Shown piece by piece: positions 46,078-58,221 of a stretch of 64,000 nucleotides of DNA. Where the stretch lies: positions 121,707-185,706 of the forward strand of contig KV419414.1 of NCBI GenBank assembly GCA_001630475.1, read 5' to 3'. The notes under the pieces were generated by a model, which saw nothing but the letters and a program-made list of their open reading frames with translations, did not search any database and had not been told where the DNA came from. The position numbers and the translations under genes were made by a program. The stretch is from Sistotremastrum niveocremeum HHB9708. Its lineage: Eukaryota > Basidiomycota > Agaricomycetes > Sistotremastrales > Sistotremastraceae. Position 1 is the first letter of the stretch; each line of letters opens with the position of its first letter.

Positions 46078-46592
46078 TAGGGTTTTAAGGTCCAGTCATG
46101 ACTGGACCTTGGCCCTTTTTTCTCATAACCGGCAACTGCCGGTCCGGTTGCGGACCCTGTTTTTGCATGACTGGCAGCTGCAACTGGTTGCAGGGTCTAG
46201 CAACCAGTCACAAAAAGACCAGTTGCCTGACCAGTCATGGGCAGCAACTGAGGTCATAACTGGTATAAACCACTATTTTATTCATTTATATATTGTTTTT
46301 GGGTCTTATCAGTGGTCATATAGTGTCTAGTAATACTTAATAACACTATAGAATGCAATATATGATGAAAACAAGGGTATAAACACCCACTTGAGACCCA
46401 AAATACCCTGTGACCACCCTGTTTGGGGACCCTTAAGGCTCCTCAGTTGCGACCACAGTTGCGACTGGTTACAACTGCAGTTGCCAGTTGCCTAATTTTC
46501 AGAAATCAAAAAGACTGCAACTGCAGGTCCAGTCACAACCTGACTGCAACTGCAGTTTTTTGCAGTCACATGGACTGGACCTTAAAACCCTA
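46078..46592. mobile_element. hAT-type MITE, second copy
   Basis: 515 bp, terminal inverted repeats TAGGGTTTTAAGGTCCAGT. The 8-bp duplication GCCACCAA is intact on the right (46593-46600). On the left it is split by the 128-bp element (GCCACCA at 45940-45946, remainder at 46075-46077). The interior shares the contextual words CAACTG, CCAGTTGC and GGGGACCCTTAAGG with the MITE at 28333-28841. Confidence 0.85.
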
Positions 46593-47169
46593 GCCACCAA
46601 TCATCCTCCTGGGTTTTTCTTCCAGCAATGAGTCGTCAGTCAGACATTTTTCTGCAGGCCTCAACAAAGACCCGACGGAAGTCAGAACAGACCTTCCCTT
46701 CAAATATGTGGAGTATATTTGGAGGCTATGTGGGAGAATCAAGTCGAAAAATGACTAGGGCATGTCAGAGATTGCGAGAGTCACTGACCGGTTTAGATCA
46801 CGACATCATCATAGCACCTCAGAATGACCCTTGTATCTCTATTCTGTTATAGGCGGAACACTGATAGCGAGTTTATACTGAGATGATCGCGAGCGGAAAC
46901 TGCGAAGAGACCGCTGCTTGCAGTGAAGCACACCAGACCACGTTTGGGCCGTTCGGTAGCGTAAACGACGCAATTCTGCATCTAAAAAAGGGGGGAACTG
47001 ACGTAATGTTGGGACTCAAGCCTTGAAAGAGAACATAGAGCACGCTGGCGTAGGTTATATCTGCATCCAGGAGGAGAACACATTTATTTTCTGATTTTAC
47101 AAGTCTTATTCGCGTGTCGGGGATGACTCCCGGGCTCATGATCTGATGCCCGAGGCTTGGGCCGATGAG

Positions 47170-47300
47170 CTGCCGAAGTGCGATGATGTCAGTTCCCACG
47201 CCTCTGGACCAGACCTTCTAGACGAGCGCGACTGCAGAAAATAAATAAGAGCAAAGCTCGGCTACGAAGGTCTGGGAACGAGACTACCGGGATTTCAGAT
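47170..47300 (-). repeat. arm of an inverted duplication (partner 45655-45775)
   Basis: Inverse partner; the spacer holds the hAT MITE. Could be the ends of an older element or a duplicated fragment. Confidence 0.55.
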
Positions 47301-48150
47301 CGAACATTATATTGTATAAACAGGGGTCCTGATTGACTGTATCGAGAAAATTTTGCGATACCGCCGAATCGGAAATCGGACTGGATCGGCACGACATGTT
47401 GTGTTCCGTTATGCTTCGGTACCTGCACCCGCACTGGCACGAGAACAGGCTGCGCACGAGACACAGGCACGAAGCCGTTGGACATTGATAATTGGGCGCT
47501 TCGACACTATTTCCGGACCGTGGTAGATCACACTGGCTCATCCTCTTCCTTAATCCGCGATTTGTTGTTACGTGCAAGGTTCGAGATCTTTACATATCAT
47601 CATGTTACGGATTTTCACCCGGTCTTCAACCCCTCAATTTGTAGTTTATCCCTGTCACATGATAGTAGGCACCATCTAAAGATTTCCCATTGGCCTGCTC
47701 CTCTCATTTGGGAATAATTCTGGCGAATTTACCATCTGTTCAAGGATCCGTTGAGACCTCATTGCCGAAATTTCAATTTCAGTTCCTCTAGCTCATTCTG
47801 TCCCTCATGTGTCTGGGTTCATGAGATGTTTGAACGGTGCCTTGATCCTGTCTTCGGGTCCATTGTCTTGGCCGGAGTGCAATTCTCACGTAAAGCGATC
47901 TCGGCCCCTAGGAGCTAAACGTTTCTCGCACGCGGCATCGCAAACTGGAGAGCTATAAAGACGTACTCTAGGGAGGATCCAACGCAGACAACTTCTTGGT
48001 GGCTCGATTTCTCAATCCCAACTTCCGCCTGGTAACCAACCTGCGGGTAAGTCTATATAACATCCAACTCCAGAGCACCTCTCTACGGGCTTGATATTAA
48101 TGGAATCTTTAGATTGACGCACTTTCACACACCGCCGACACATCAATCTC

Positions 48151-49863
48151 ATGTCTTCACTATTCTTCGACACTTCTACCATCGACTGGTTTCGCGACGA
48201 CAATTATTCACGCCAAGTGATAGATACGATTGCTGGGGCCGAACAGCAAATAAAACCCGGAAGGCGTATCTTCCGTCGAGACGTATTGTACGACGCTATC
48301 ACAGACGATGAAGCCGACGTTTCAGGAGAGAGGCTGCTTCGTTGGGATCGCCGGGGTCCTGACGTAATCTTTCGTGATGGTTTCGAGCCGCGAGTCAAGC
48401 CTGGACCTGGGGAATTCCCTTCTCCCGCCTTCAACCTTAGGCAGTATGTGTTGACTAACAACCCGTCAATATTCGTCAGCACTGCACGCTACTATCGCAA
48501 TAAAGATCACACACTCCTCCGGTTGGGCCCGTTCAACCCTCCGCCGTCTGGCTCATTCTACGAGTACGAAATCTTTGGTTACGGAGGGATCGACGTGAAC
48601 GCCGTCCTTGGCAAACACGTGTATGAAAATGAGCATGAAATCGCCTTCCCTGGCGGCGTACATCCTCGATTCATTCGCAGCGTACGCGAATATCAAAAGG
48701 GAGACGTCGTTGCATCCTGGTTCAACCCCCGATTTGGAGTAGGACAAACTCCATCCAGCCGTATAGTCGTCCAAACCGACTTACCGACTCCTCTCTTGGT
48801 TCCGGGCAGAGTAATTCATTATTTCTCTGATAGCGTTGTTTCCAAAGGTTTCTCGGACAAAGCCATCGATCATTCCCTGAACTGGGATGATCTGATGCAT
48901 GGAACCAGGCCGTTCACGGAATTTCCGGACAAAGATTCCGAGGACGACGGAGGAATTCCAGATCCCGACCTCAGGTTTGCGCTGCCCTTTACATCTGTTT
49001 CGTCTATACCGGATGCATCTACTCCCGGGTTTGCCTATTTCTTCTGTTGGAATCAATACATCCGTATCAAGGCTGGATCCGGTGGTCAGGAGAAAGGTGA
49101 TGTTAAACCACAACCACTGCTCGAAGGCTGGCCGTCTCTGGTCACAGCAAATTTTGGCGCCATCGATGCTATTTTACCAAGTCCAGACGATAAGGATCAA
49201 TATTACATTTTCTTCCACGAAAATTGTGCACTGTTACAAATTGATCTCAGTAAGCCTTTCGTCGATTGTCGCGATCAATTACTTGTCTGACTCTGCTGTG
49301 AATCAGAAAGCGGCAAAAACAGCATAGTGAACCCTCCTCGAGCTATTTCCGACTACTGGCCTTCTCTAGACCGAGCTGGCTTTACAACAGTCGACGCCGT
49401 CATTCCAATTAACGGGACGGTCAATGAAGCCTTTGTTTTCAGTGGCGAATATTATGTACGCATTCGTATCCAAAAAGGTACATCCAACGACTGCCATCGG
49501 AGGATTTTACTAACGAACGTTTACAGGAGTTGTGGATCCTCCCAACGACGACATAATCTACGGTCCCAAGAAGTTCCGGACCGAATGGCCTTCCCTCCAC
49601 GCTACCGGTTTTCGTCAGATTCATTCTATTCTCCCGGACCCAAACAACAAAGACCAGGCCTATTTTTTCTCTGGAAACAGCTATGCGCTCATCCACTTCG
49701 AAGCCGGTGAGTTTTTTTTTATAGCTTTATTTGCTTGGATCTGTTGTACAGAAGTTGACGGCATTCTGTTGTTGCAGAAGGGATACAAAATGACTATATC
49801 GTCGACGGTCCGAAGCTCGTATACAAAGGCTGGCCATCGCTCCACAAGGCCCTGTTCTGGTGA
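48151..49863 (+). CDS. ADP-ribosyltransferase fused to hemopexin-like propeller
   Basis: Four exons, 48151-49249, 49307-49477, 49527-49706 and 49778-49863 (introns 57, 49 and 71 nt, all phase 1), 511 aa. Residues about 60-175 look like a mono-ADP-ribosyltransferase of the R-S-E (cholera/pierisin-like) class: Arg64 in LLRWDRRGPD followed by IFRDGFEPR, the FVST segment near residue 110, YEYEIFGYGGIDVNAVLG, and the E-x-E pair (Glu161/Glu163) followed by FPGGV. The last half holds four hemopexin-type blades, each with a WPSL motif and an aromatic strand such as FAYFFCWNQYIRI or AYFFSGNSYALIHF; introns fall between blades. No signal peptide or membrane span is seen. Expected activity is NAD-dependent ADP-ribosylation of a protein or nucleic acid, with the propeller as ligand or target binder. 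The frame is intact. Target and toxicity are unknown; this is inference from motifs. Confidence 0.72.
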
Positions 49864-51982
49864 TCGGATCGACACGTGGTGTTGAGTTCTGCAGGTAGTT
49901 GGCAGCGCACAATCAGAGCTGATACCGTGACTGTCAAAGTCCGCATTTGTGATGTCGTTGTAATGTCTTCTTCGTATGCGTTCCCTTTTCTACTGCTACC
50001 TTCCTCTCTATGTTCTCATTCTGGAAGTCAAAATTGATGTACCGTGTGAGGTTCTTTCTCAGAATTGATGTCTTGTCAAGTTGTCATTATCGTGTCACTG
50101 GCCATGGTCCCTTCGAGTCGTCTGAATTGATGCATCCTATTGAGACTGATGGTCGATGATAGCATTCGTCGGATTTGTAACCTCTCGTCAACCGATAACG
50201 ACGAATGGATAATGATATGAATAATGCTCAGTGATGCAAGCAGCCATGACATAGCACAGAAGTTGGCTGCGGAGTTCGAACGTGTAATGCGTCCAAGCGA
50301 GCGCTTACGAGAACAAACTCCGAAAATAGAAAACTCAAGCCGAATTGGGAAAGGCTGTGAGTCAATTAACTTTGACGCGTCGAGATGCGCTTTGTGCCTG
50401 CAAACCCCAAAAACAAAGGGCGACTTCACAGACGGCAAAGATGGTAACTACTCAATGAGTTTTTCAGACACTGATGACTGAATGGACTTTGTCACTGGCG
50501 CGTTCAGGCAAAGGTTGTGAGGCGAAATGCACACCGAATGAAATGCATAATGGCTCGCCGATCGATCACATCATGGTTTAAGCGTTTCAAGGCTAGACCT
50601 GGTTAAAGTCATTCATTTTGGCCAGATGCCTTTCTTGCCAAATTTATATATGGTGCTTGCCGATTGATGTGTTGACAGAAAGGTGAGAATGAGAACAGCG
50701 AGCTGGTGGTCTTGGCAAAGAAACGCTAAGACATGTCATGAGACTGCCGCGACAATAGTAGGAGAAATGGAAAGTCCAGAGGACAGAAGACAGAAGACAG
50801 AGACGAGCATGCCTCGATCAATGTTCCGGCAAAACCAAGATCTAAACGGCCCACAGCCTCGGCGCAGCTTCCCGACCCGGGACCCCTAGAATATTCTTTC
50901 AACGATCCCAGTCATTCGCTTTGTCTTCTGCTCATCAGCTAATTTAGTCGTGATCGTTCGTGCATTAAGTCAGCCCCTCTCCATGTTGTTCGGCATTCCA
51001 GACCCAAAACGACCTAGCTTATTTAAGCTCTGATATAGCAGCTGACTCCCCCGGAAAGTCGTTCTGTCGATCAGGTGCTGGGAAAGCTACGGAACTTGTC
51101 CATTCCTAAACTGGACGGATGAGTCAGGGACGTGCACAGTCAGACTGCGGTCCCGTTTTAGATAGCAAGGCTGACACTGGTATAAATAGGAGGACCTGGA
51201 GCGGCCTAGAGAGTTCTTCATCGAGCATCTCCTCCGCCCGATCTTCGAAAGTTCTAGTGCCAGTGTAACTTTGTCCGAACCAGTGTTTATCCGACGTGAC
51301 TTCGAATTGAATTACCGTTGCATAATCCGGTCACAGTTAGAGCGAAACCCCAAAGTTTGTTTTGAGAAAAGTAGGTATACACTTAGCGTCAAGACGTTCA
51401 TCCATCTCATACGAGCCTTATTTATTATCTGAGCTTGAGACCCTGCAAGTTCGCTCGGGATAAGAAACCCAGTACAACGGAACCGAAGCCCGAAAGAAGA
51501 CTTCCCAAGTCCGAATCCCGCTCCGCAGCCGAAGCCGAAGCGAGACCGCCGTTGCCTCACCAACACGAGTGCGCTTCGCTCCGGAGGCTCAATCATCTTG
51601 CATTTTACCATCACCTCACCTCAACTGCCGTTGGCTGTCCTCAAGTCCAGCGTCGCTGTGATCCAAGGCGTGCTTTACGGTATTCTAAGGTTACATAGTT
51701 TTACTTGAAAAAACGTGGAAAAGAAATTTGGAGAAAATAGTGAGTGTCTCACCTCTTTGCGCACTCGTCAGTGCGGTGCAGTGTAGCGCTTCGTCAGTTG
51801 AGACACTGTGACTGATGAGCACCATTGATAGATTGTCGTGGCACCATTGTTCTATTTTGTTAAGCATTGAATATTGTTTTTGAGGTGGCATAGCAAGGTC
51901 CGTCCGCTCTTCTTCAGCGCTGAAAATTTTACGAAACTGACGAAAACTGCCGCATAGCTGTGCCCGACACCAAAACCCAACG
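49864..51982. other. 2.1 kb without a supported gene
   Basis: Small frames at 50076-50481, 50683-50889 and 51312-51698 show no motif. A short repeated GAAGCCGAAGC stretch lies near 51520. The right part is the promoter of the exonuclease gene. Confidence 0.4.
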
Positions 51983-53257
51983 ATGAACTCTCAACATGCC
52001 TTCATAGGCTTCCTGGAAGTCGTGGACCCACTTTACGCAAGACCGCAGTCCCAGGTTCACTCACCACCTCAAGCTCATGCGCACATTCAACGCACCACTT
52101 ACTATCAGCACCCCCCAGGCTTTCAATATCGTGACTATCATCCCCATCATACTCAGCTAGTCTATTCGCCCTACCAAAGCCCCCAACGCCCAATGTACAC
52201 GACGCCTTCACCCCCTCGTCCAGCTTCCGAGTCCCCCTCTTCGATCCACTCGGTGTCGACCAACTCCTCAGATGCTTCGTCAGGAGGCCTCACTTCTCCT
52301 AACCCCGACAATCTCCCCTATTTCTCCTATAAGTCGCATTACCCCTACGCCAAGCTCGTGCTCCTCAATACGACCGTCTCCACCAATAATTTCCTGGCTG
52401 GGTGGTATCCACCCGGTCGGCGTGGAGTAATCGGACTTGACATCGAATGGAAACCGATGTTCACGAAAGGAGCCCCCCTCAATCCCGTAGCTCTGGTTCA
52501 GCTTGCTGATCCGGAGTATGTGGTTATTGTGCAATTGAGCTTTATGTGGCGCTTTGATGCGAATGGGAAGAAAGTCTTGAACATGCCGCAGGAGTTAGCG
52601 AGGATTATGGATGATGCGGGTGTTATCAAACTTGGTGTTGGCATCGGAGGTACGTGTTCATCTATCCTATCTTCTCGTCTGCCCATCCTAACTCCTCCCC
52701 CGCGATATAGATGACGCTAAGAAGCTCTACCGTGACTACAAGACCAACTCGAGGTCCCTCGTCGATCTTTCAACGTTAGCGAAGCTCGCCGACCCAACGC
52801 AATGGGCAAAGTACAACTCGCGTCAAACAATCGGGCTGGCTCGTCTCACCGCGAAATACCTCGGTGTGCGTCTCCTCAAAGGCAAAGTGACTATGAGCAA
52901 TTGGGAAGCTGCCCTCTCCGAAACTCAAATCGAATGTAAGCCTCATCATCCCACTCCAACAATTCGAAGATATCTAAGACGAACGATGTAGATGCGGCAA
53001 ATGACGCAGCAGTAGCGCACGCCATCTGGCTTTCGCTTCATAACCTCATGATGTCAATGCCCTACATGCCTGGGTCGGAAGCCTACCTATTCGACGTGAT
53101 CGACGGCGTCTCGACGTATAACCCTTATCAGTATACGTATCAAACCCATCCGGACCTGATCGCCCATGGCACGCAGAATGTAGCGTTGATGAATAGCGTC
53201 CCCGCTCTGAATTCGAATCCGGGATGGGATTCGAGACAACATGTTTACGTGCTCTAG
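51983..53257 (+). CDS. DEDDy-type 3'-5' exonuclease domain protein (WRN-exo-like)
   Basis: Three exons, 51983-52649, 52711-52935 and 52992-53257 (introns 61 and 56 nt), 385 aa. The N-terminal 115 residues are Pro/Tyr/His/Ser-rich and probably disordered. The exonuclease fold follows: Exo I VIGLDIEWKP (the D-x-E metal ligands), VALVQLADPEYVV, Exo II region GVIKLGVGIGDDAKKLYRDY, SLVDLSTLAKLA, then Exo III YAANDAAVAHAIW with the Tyr and Asp typical of the DEDDy subclass. This is the arrangement of Werner-syndrome exonuclease and Rrp6-like nucleases, and the lack of HRDC or helicase domains points to a stand-alone WRN-exo-like enzyme. It could act on DNA or RNA. Nuclear location is likely but not shown. 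Confidence 0.85.
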
Positions 53258-54142
53258 TTTCTTCTCTTCAACATCCTTTATTTCTTACTTTCCTCCCTCC
53301 TCCCTTTATTTGCGATATCTTGCGATTCCTTTACTCATTTCCTCACTCCCTCACTAATCATCGAGATGCCCGTAACTTCTACATTGGATACGAAGCGTCT
53401 ATGACTCTACCTTAACTGTAGCCCTAGCTTTTATCTAAGTATTTATTTCCTGTCTTTTCTCTCACATGCGTCCCTTATTCTCTGTTCTTAGTACTAGTAT
53501 CTATTACGGTTCAATGCGATGATTATTGGTCAAAACTATGTGTGATAAGCATCAGGCCCGCCAATGGACAACGCTTAACGCCTGATTGTCCGACCATATG
53601 ATACGACAGTACGAAGGCATCGACGGTGTGAACCAATCAGTATTGGCAGTCCATGCGTTCCATCACATGTAGCGCCGAGCTCGATGCTCGCAGCTTTGCG
53701 TATGTCGGGCGTCCATTTGTAGCTTAGAACGGATTTTGGCTTCGCCAGCTGCAGCGCGGGGTACATCGAATGTAACCTATAAATGACATTGGTAGGGCAC
53801 GATGGCCGGAAAGTGATGCCCTATGGCTCCGGCATGGCAGGTCGTGATTGGTGTGACGGCAGGTATCACTGCGCTGGAGATCTCGAAGATGGAGGTGAGC
53901 TTGGCTCTGAGGGGCACGGGCACCGTGGTATGCAGAGTATGGCGAAGGAAGAGGTGAGACGGACGCAGTTGGTTGCCGTGGGGATACCCGAACGGAAAGG
54001 TGACAGAAAGAATCCATGGCCGACGTTCAGTAATTGTGCGTTGTGTCGAACATGACCTCGGGTTTGAATCTAGACTCATTTGAGTACCTGCAACGGGGAA
54101 CACAGCGCAATACGTACATACCTCATCAAAACGTTCATGCTG
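53258..54142. other. spacer between convergent exonuclease and NPR2 genes
   Basis: Tail-to-tail region. Pyrimidine-rich 3' UTR-like sequence after 53257. Frames on both strands at 53575-54103 have no motif. Confidence 0.4.
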
Positions 54143-56773
54143 TCATCGATAGATAATCTTCACCTTCCCGTAATATCCATCTTCCACTTCATCGACCTTA
54201 TCCATCACTATTCCACTCGTTCCACCCTTCCCACCCTTCCCTCCAACGCCCCCAATAGTCTTCAGATACTTCTCCAGAATCGGCCACCCCACTTCAAACT
54301 TCGTACACAACTCATCCGTCTGGTGATCGCCATCCAACATGTGCTTCAACCCCGGCGGATACCAGTCTTTATCTCTTTCTCTTTGACTAAGAGGTGGATT
54401 CAGGAACGCACTTCCCATAGCGGCCGAAGGAGGAGGTAAAGTCGACCCCGAAGACGCTGGATCATATGTCTCCGCAGAGAGAGTTCGGGATAATCGAGAT
54501 GGCATATTCGCTGTTGACGGTAGGCCAAAGGCACTTGGCGGCGCAGGTTGATCAATTGAGGAACGATGGTGTCGAGGAGTAGGTAGACCAGACGTTGCGC
54601 CTGGACCTGGACCTAGCCCGGCTGCGGCTGCTGACGGCGGTGCAAAGGTGGAGGCAGACATGGGAGTGGTATTCGGTAAGGACGATGACATTAACGAATC
54701 AGCTTGCGACGCTCGTCTTCGTCGAGAGCTTTGGATGGCAATTGGGATGTTCCGCGTCGTCGTCATCGACGTTGGAGTCGGTATATGATCTTCGGACTGA
54801 TTTCTTGGGTAAACCGTAGGATCGCGATCACGAGGGTAATGGTATGACTCCAGAGGAGTAGAATCCAAAGGCGAAAATGAGCCTGCAGATGACATCGTAG
54901 TAATCGTGGGAAGACCAGTTGGATTCGCATGAGGCGTCGCTGCTGCATCCCAAAGCGTGGTACTGCGTCGCGGTGATCTAATTTGTGACTCGTCCCAGTT
55001 ACGCGTATGTGGAAAGATCGTCTTCAGTTCTGGAGGGGTTTGGTCTGCGAATTCTTGTTCGCGGAGGGATCCCCAGCTTCCATGACCATTCGTACCACCA
55101 CCACCGCTGGTGCGAGTTGTAATGTTTGCGGGGTTGAGAGCAGAGGCTGAAGGGGTGGGGGCAAGTTCGCGTTCATCTTGTGATGGAGTTTCATCTGAAG
55201 CCATAAGGACAGGATATCTATGAACACGTCGAAGGAAGCCCTTCATGGTCAAACCTGTGAGTGCTACACCGGTTGATGGCGATAGAGGAGCGTACCTTGA
55301 CAATTCCGAAGCTTATGAATCTCCGAACATCTATTCCGAAGCTGACTATGTTGTTGGATTCCTGCCAGTCTATGACGGTCGTTCCTATTCGGAAACGCGC
55401 GTATAGCTCGAATAACTTGGGCCACTCCGGTCTTTCATAACCTGTCACAGATGGTTAACGTATATTCAAACAAGATTAGGAAAGAGAACAACCTGGTTTT
55501 GTCACGTAGGCTCCACATTCTGCTTGAACGTGCTCCTCATCCGCAAGCCAGCCAATGGAGCGAGTGAACGCGTATACATTGCTGTACTGGAATATGTCCA
55601 CGAGCATGATGCAACGGTAATACCTACAACACGAAAGCTCAGTACAGTTTGCAAAGATGGACCAAAGGGACGTACAATAAATGTTCGAGTGCTTCCCTGC
55701 ACAATCGATCATCAACGTCAACATCTTTAGCAATTTTCTTCACATATCGGACACCATCTATCGCCCCGCAGACTCTAGCGACGGTGATATCCCAGTTGGG
55801 TTCGATCCTCTCTGCAAGATTTATGAAGGCCAGCGGCACGCTCCAATCGTCTACTCGAGGCGGGTTTGGATAGAATGGATAGAGCTTCAGTTCGAGCGAA
55901 TTGAAGGAATCGACTGGGATAGAAGCCTCGGAGTAAGAGTTAAGATCTTCGTACAATTGTTCGAGTATCCCGTGGATGCGTGGGGAGGTGCTGTCCGAGG
56001 AGAGAAAATGAGATTCTTCCTGCCAAAGAAAATTAATATTTACAGTAGCTTGGTCAAGAGAGATATACCTCACAAGCGGTCAACACCCTCCCAATCTTTC
56101 TCACGATTGGTTCATAACAGCTCAGGTCGGCGGTCCTTTGAAAGACGAAGCAGATGTTGTACCGGAAGAAGTTTCGGGTGTACTGCTTTCCTCTGAGTGC
56201 CACCGGAAACCCGATAACGCTATATTGACGCATGGTGCAGATCACTAAGCGTCCACATAGGGCAGAAGATGGTATAACATATTTCGATACGTCGTCGAAA
56301 TGGAAAAGGGGACTTCGAGTAGTTTCTGCTGCAGGTTCAGCACTTTCAGGCAGTTCAGTGCCTGCTGCAACGGGGGGCGTTCCATTACGAGTACCTCTAT
56401 CAGACATATTGTATGTCGGTAGAGATTTCTGGGGCGATGAGATGTGTCTTTTGGTCTTGGGTGAGTTGCTCGACTGGCGCATCGCTATCGCTGGAGGTTT
56501 GGACCCATCTTCCGCTGAGCTCCCAGCGACCAACGATGTACTGGAGGGTGTCGACGATGCCGATGTTTCGTGAGTGCCGTCACGAGAGGCAAGAACTCCT
56601 GGACCATTGCTGGTATTCGACGACTGACCCTCGTCTTCATCATCTGAGGGTTCGTTGTAGATGATCAGCCCCTCAGGCACTTGGTAAACGACTTTGGGAC
56701 CATGCTTGGGATCAAATATCGCATAGAATACCGACAGAATAGATGGGAGGAAAGTATCTGCCTCGCTAGGCAT
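54143..56773 (-). CDS. NPR2: nitrogen permease regulator 2 (GATOR1/SEACIT subunit)
   Basis: Five exons, 56773-56069, 56019-55676, 55623-55493, 55441-55296 and 55240-54143 (introns 49-55 nt), 807 aa. The N-terminal longin-like start is diagnostic: ILSVFYAIFDPKHGPKVVYQ, then VSKYVIPSSALCGRLVICT and VIGFPVALRGKQYTRNFFRY. The central part has IHGILEQLYEDLNSY, VPLAFINLAERIEPNWDIT, the LVDIFQYSNVYAFT block, and FISFGIVK followed after splicing by GFLRRVHRYPVL. A Ser/Pro-rich insertion of about 270 residues precedes the conserved end (DELCTKFEVGWPILEKYL). NPR2 with NPR3 and IML1 forms the GTPase-activating complex that inhibits TORC1 during amino-acid shortage at the vacuole. The acceptor at 55241 was preferred because it gives the conserved IKGxxRRVHxYP junction. 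Confidence 0.9.
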
Positions 56774-56885
56774 CGAGGTCGCGAGCTAAGGCGCCGCGAG
56801 ACGACCGCAATCGGAAGCGCGTGAGGGGCAGAACGAGTCAAACACATTAACTTCATGATGTTACAAACGTGAGAGCAGTCATCAA

Positions 56886-56967
56886 GGCGATCTGGCCGAG
56901 CGGTCTAAGGCGTCAGACTAAGGATCTGATCTCTTCGGGGGCCTGGGTTCGAATCCCAGGGTCGTCA
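56886..56967 (+). tRNA. trnL(AAG): tRNA-Leu (anticodon AAG)
   Basis: 82 nt. Acceptor arm GGCGATC pairs with GGTCGTC (two G-U pairs), discriminator A. A box TGGCCGAGCGGT, anticodon loop CTAAGGA between CAGA and TCTG (AAG), long class II variable arm CTCTTCGGGGGC, B box GGTTCGAATCC. There is no intron. Divergent from NPR2, whose start is 112 bp away. Confidence 0.93.
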
Positions 56968-56971
56968 CATG

Positions 56972-56975
56972 TTTT
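56972..56975 (+). terminator. RNA polymerase III terminator of tRNA-Leu
   Basis: TTTT four bases after the mature 3' end. Confidence 0.6.
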
Positions 56976-58221
56976 GCTTTTGCTGATTGTTTATATTGGT
57001 TTCAACCTTCACTATTCTGATTGCTTGTTTGGTTCGCGTTCGACGGGTACGATCGGTTTGTTCTTTCCATGTAAGTTTTTGGAAATCTGTCGTACTATAT
57101 TCGGAGCGCGCAGAGATTACACCGTCTTCGTGCTTCGGGGGACTCCGATAATTGCGAATACTATGTACCACGCCACAATTTATTTGTAGGAAAAATGAAG
57201 GCCGCCCAGTTTGGCTATATAGTATATGTTGCGACTTCACCCTCTACTGCATGTTGTATTGATCGGGTCGCGCAACAATCTGTGGATTCAGTACGCGCCC
57301 ACAAGCGCCGATGCCGTCAGTGCCCGTTACCTATGGATAGTGCATCAACATACTTGGCGGAACGGAGGACCGTAGAGGTAGTCCAATAGAAGGTGGCATG
57401 CCTACGACTAGCTATTCGCTTGGTCAAGCGCGGGATGGTCGTAACACACCGGCAGATTTTCCCGTCAGACATTCCTCGATATTACGATACACAATCTAGG
57501 AAATCTGTGGGCAGCCGCACAGTCGAATTCAGCTGCGAAGATGTTCCAAGTTTCTTTTCCAAGCAGTACATCGCAGATCTGGTTCGCAATTTATGAGCCC
57601 GGCGCTGATTTGCGCCGCTGAATTTATTGAAGGATCCAGACCACTGAATCAACTGTAAGAAGGAGGAGGCCCAATGCTGATGATTGCATGATCACTGAGA
57701 ATTCTGTTATCCGGGGCCCGAAGCCCGGACTTCCACTGGTGTTTGAGCACCGATCGCAATTCCCATCAGCTCTTTCGGAATATTCTGTCCGCTACTGTAT
57801 CCGTAGGACCGTAAGAGAGATGTTGGAGGGCCCATCGACGACAACAGAAATGGCCAATGAGAATGCACATGATGAATCGACTGTGCAACCTCCTTCGCTA
57901 TTGAGGAGAAACTCTGCATTGGTGGCGTCGCCATCTAGCCAACAAAAGAATAATTCAGTCGTTTTCTTCGGTCCCCTTCGAGCAGAGTGGCGTAGAAGAG
58001 AGAGGAATCGTTGGTGAGATCCTGACTGAGACTTCCAATGAACTAACGACCAAAACCCATGAATGTGTAACAATTGAATCACCTTTCTCAAAGCACTTGC
58101 CCGGGAGCAAACAAGCCTGTGAGAGGGTCATACAGCTTGTATAAGAGGTGGAGGTTATTTTCGGAGTCCCAGCAGGTCTACTCACCAAAGCCTGTCCACA
58201 ACATTCCGTCTCAAATTTGCC
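56976..58221. other. 1.2 kb without a supported gene
   Basis: Open frames at 56965-57240, 57393-57596 and 57688-58091 carry no motif. The right end is the dsRBD5 promoter. Confidence 0.4.

Larger units (their letters stand above)
43464..48150. other. 4.7 kb transposon-rich region without a supported gene
   Basis: Contains two identical 128-bp palindrome-like elements, a hAT-type MITE, TCGGATAA repeats and an inverted duplication (all listed). Small frames at 43676-43988, 44432-44822 and 46873-47717 show no domain. Confidence 0.5.

Noticed and set aside
54143-55303. Separate gene starting at 55303 (386-codon frame)
   Set aside because: Its first 21 codons are intron of NPR2; the frame joins upstream NPR2 exons through the conserved FGIVK / GFLRRVH junction.
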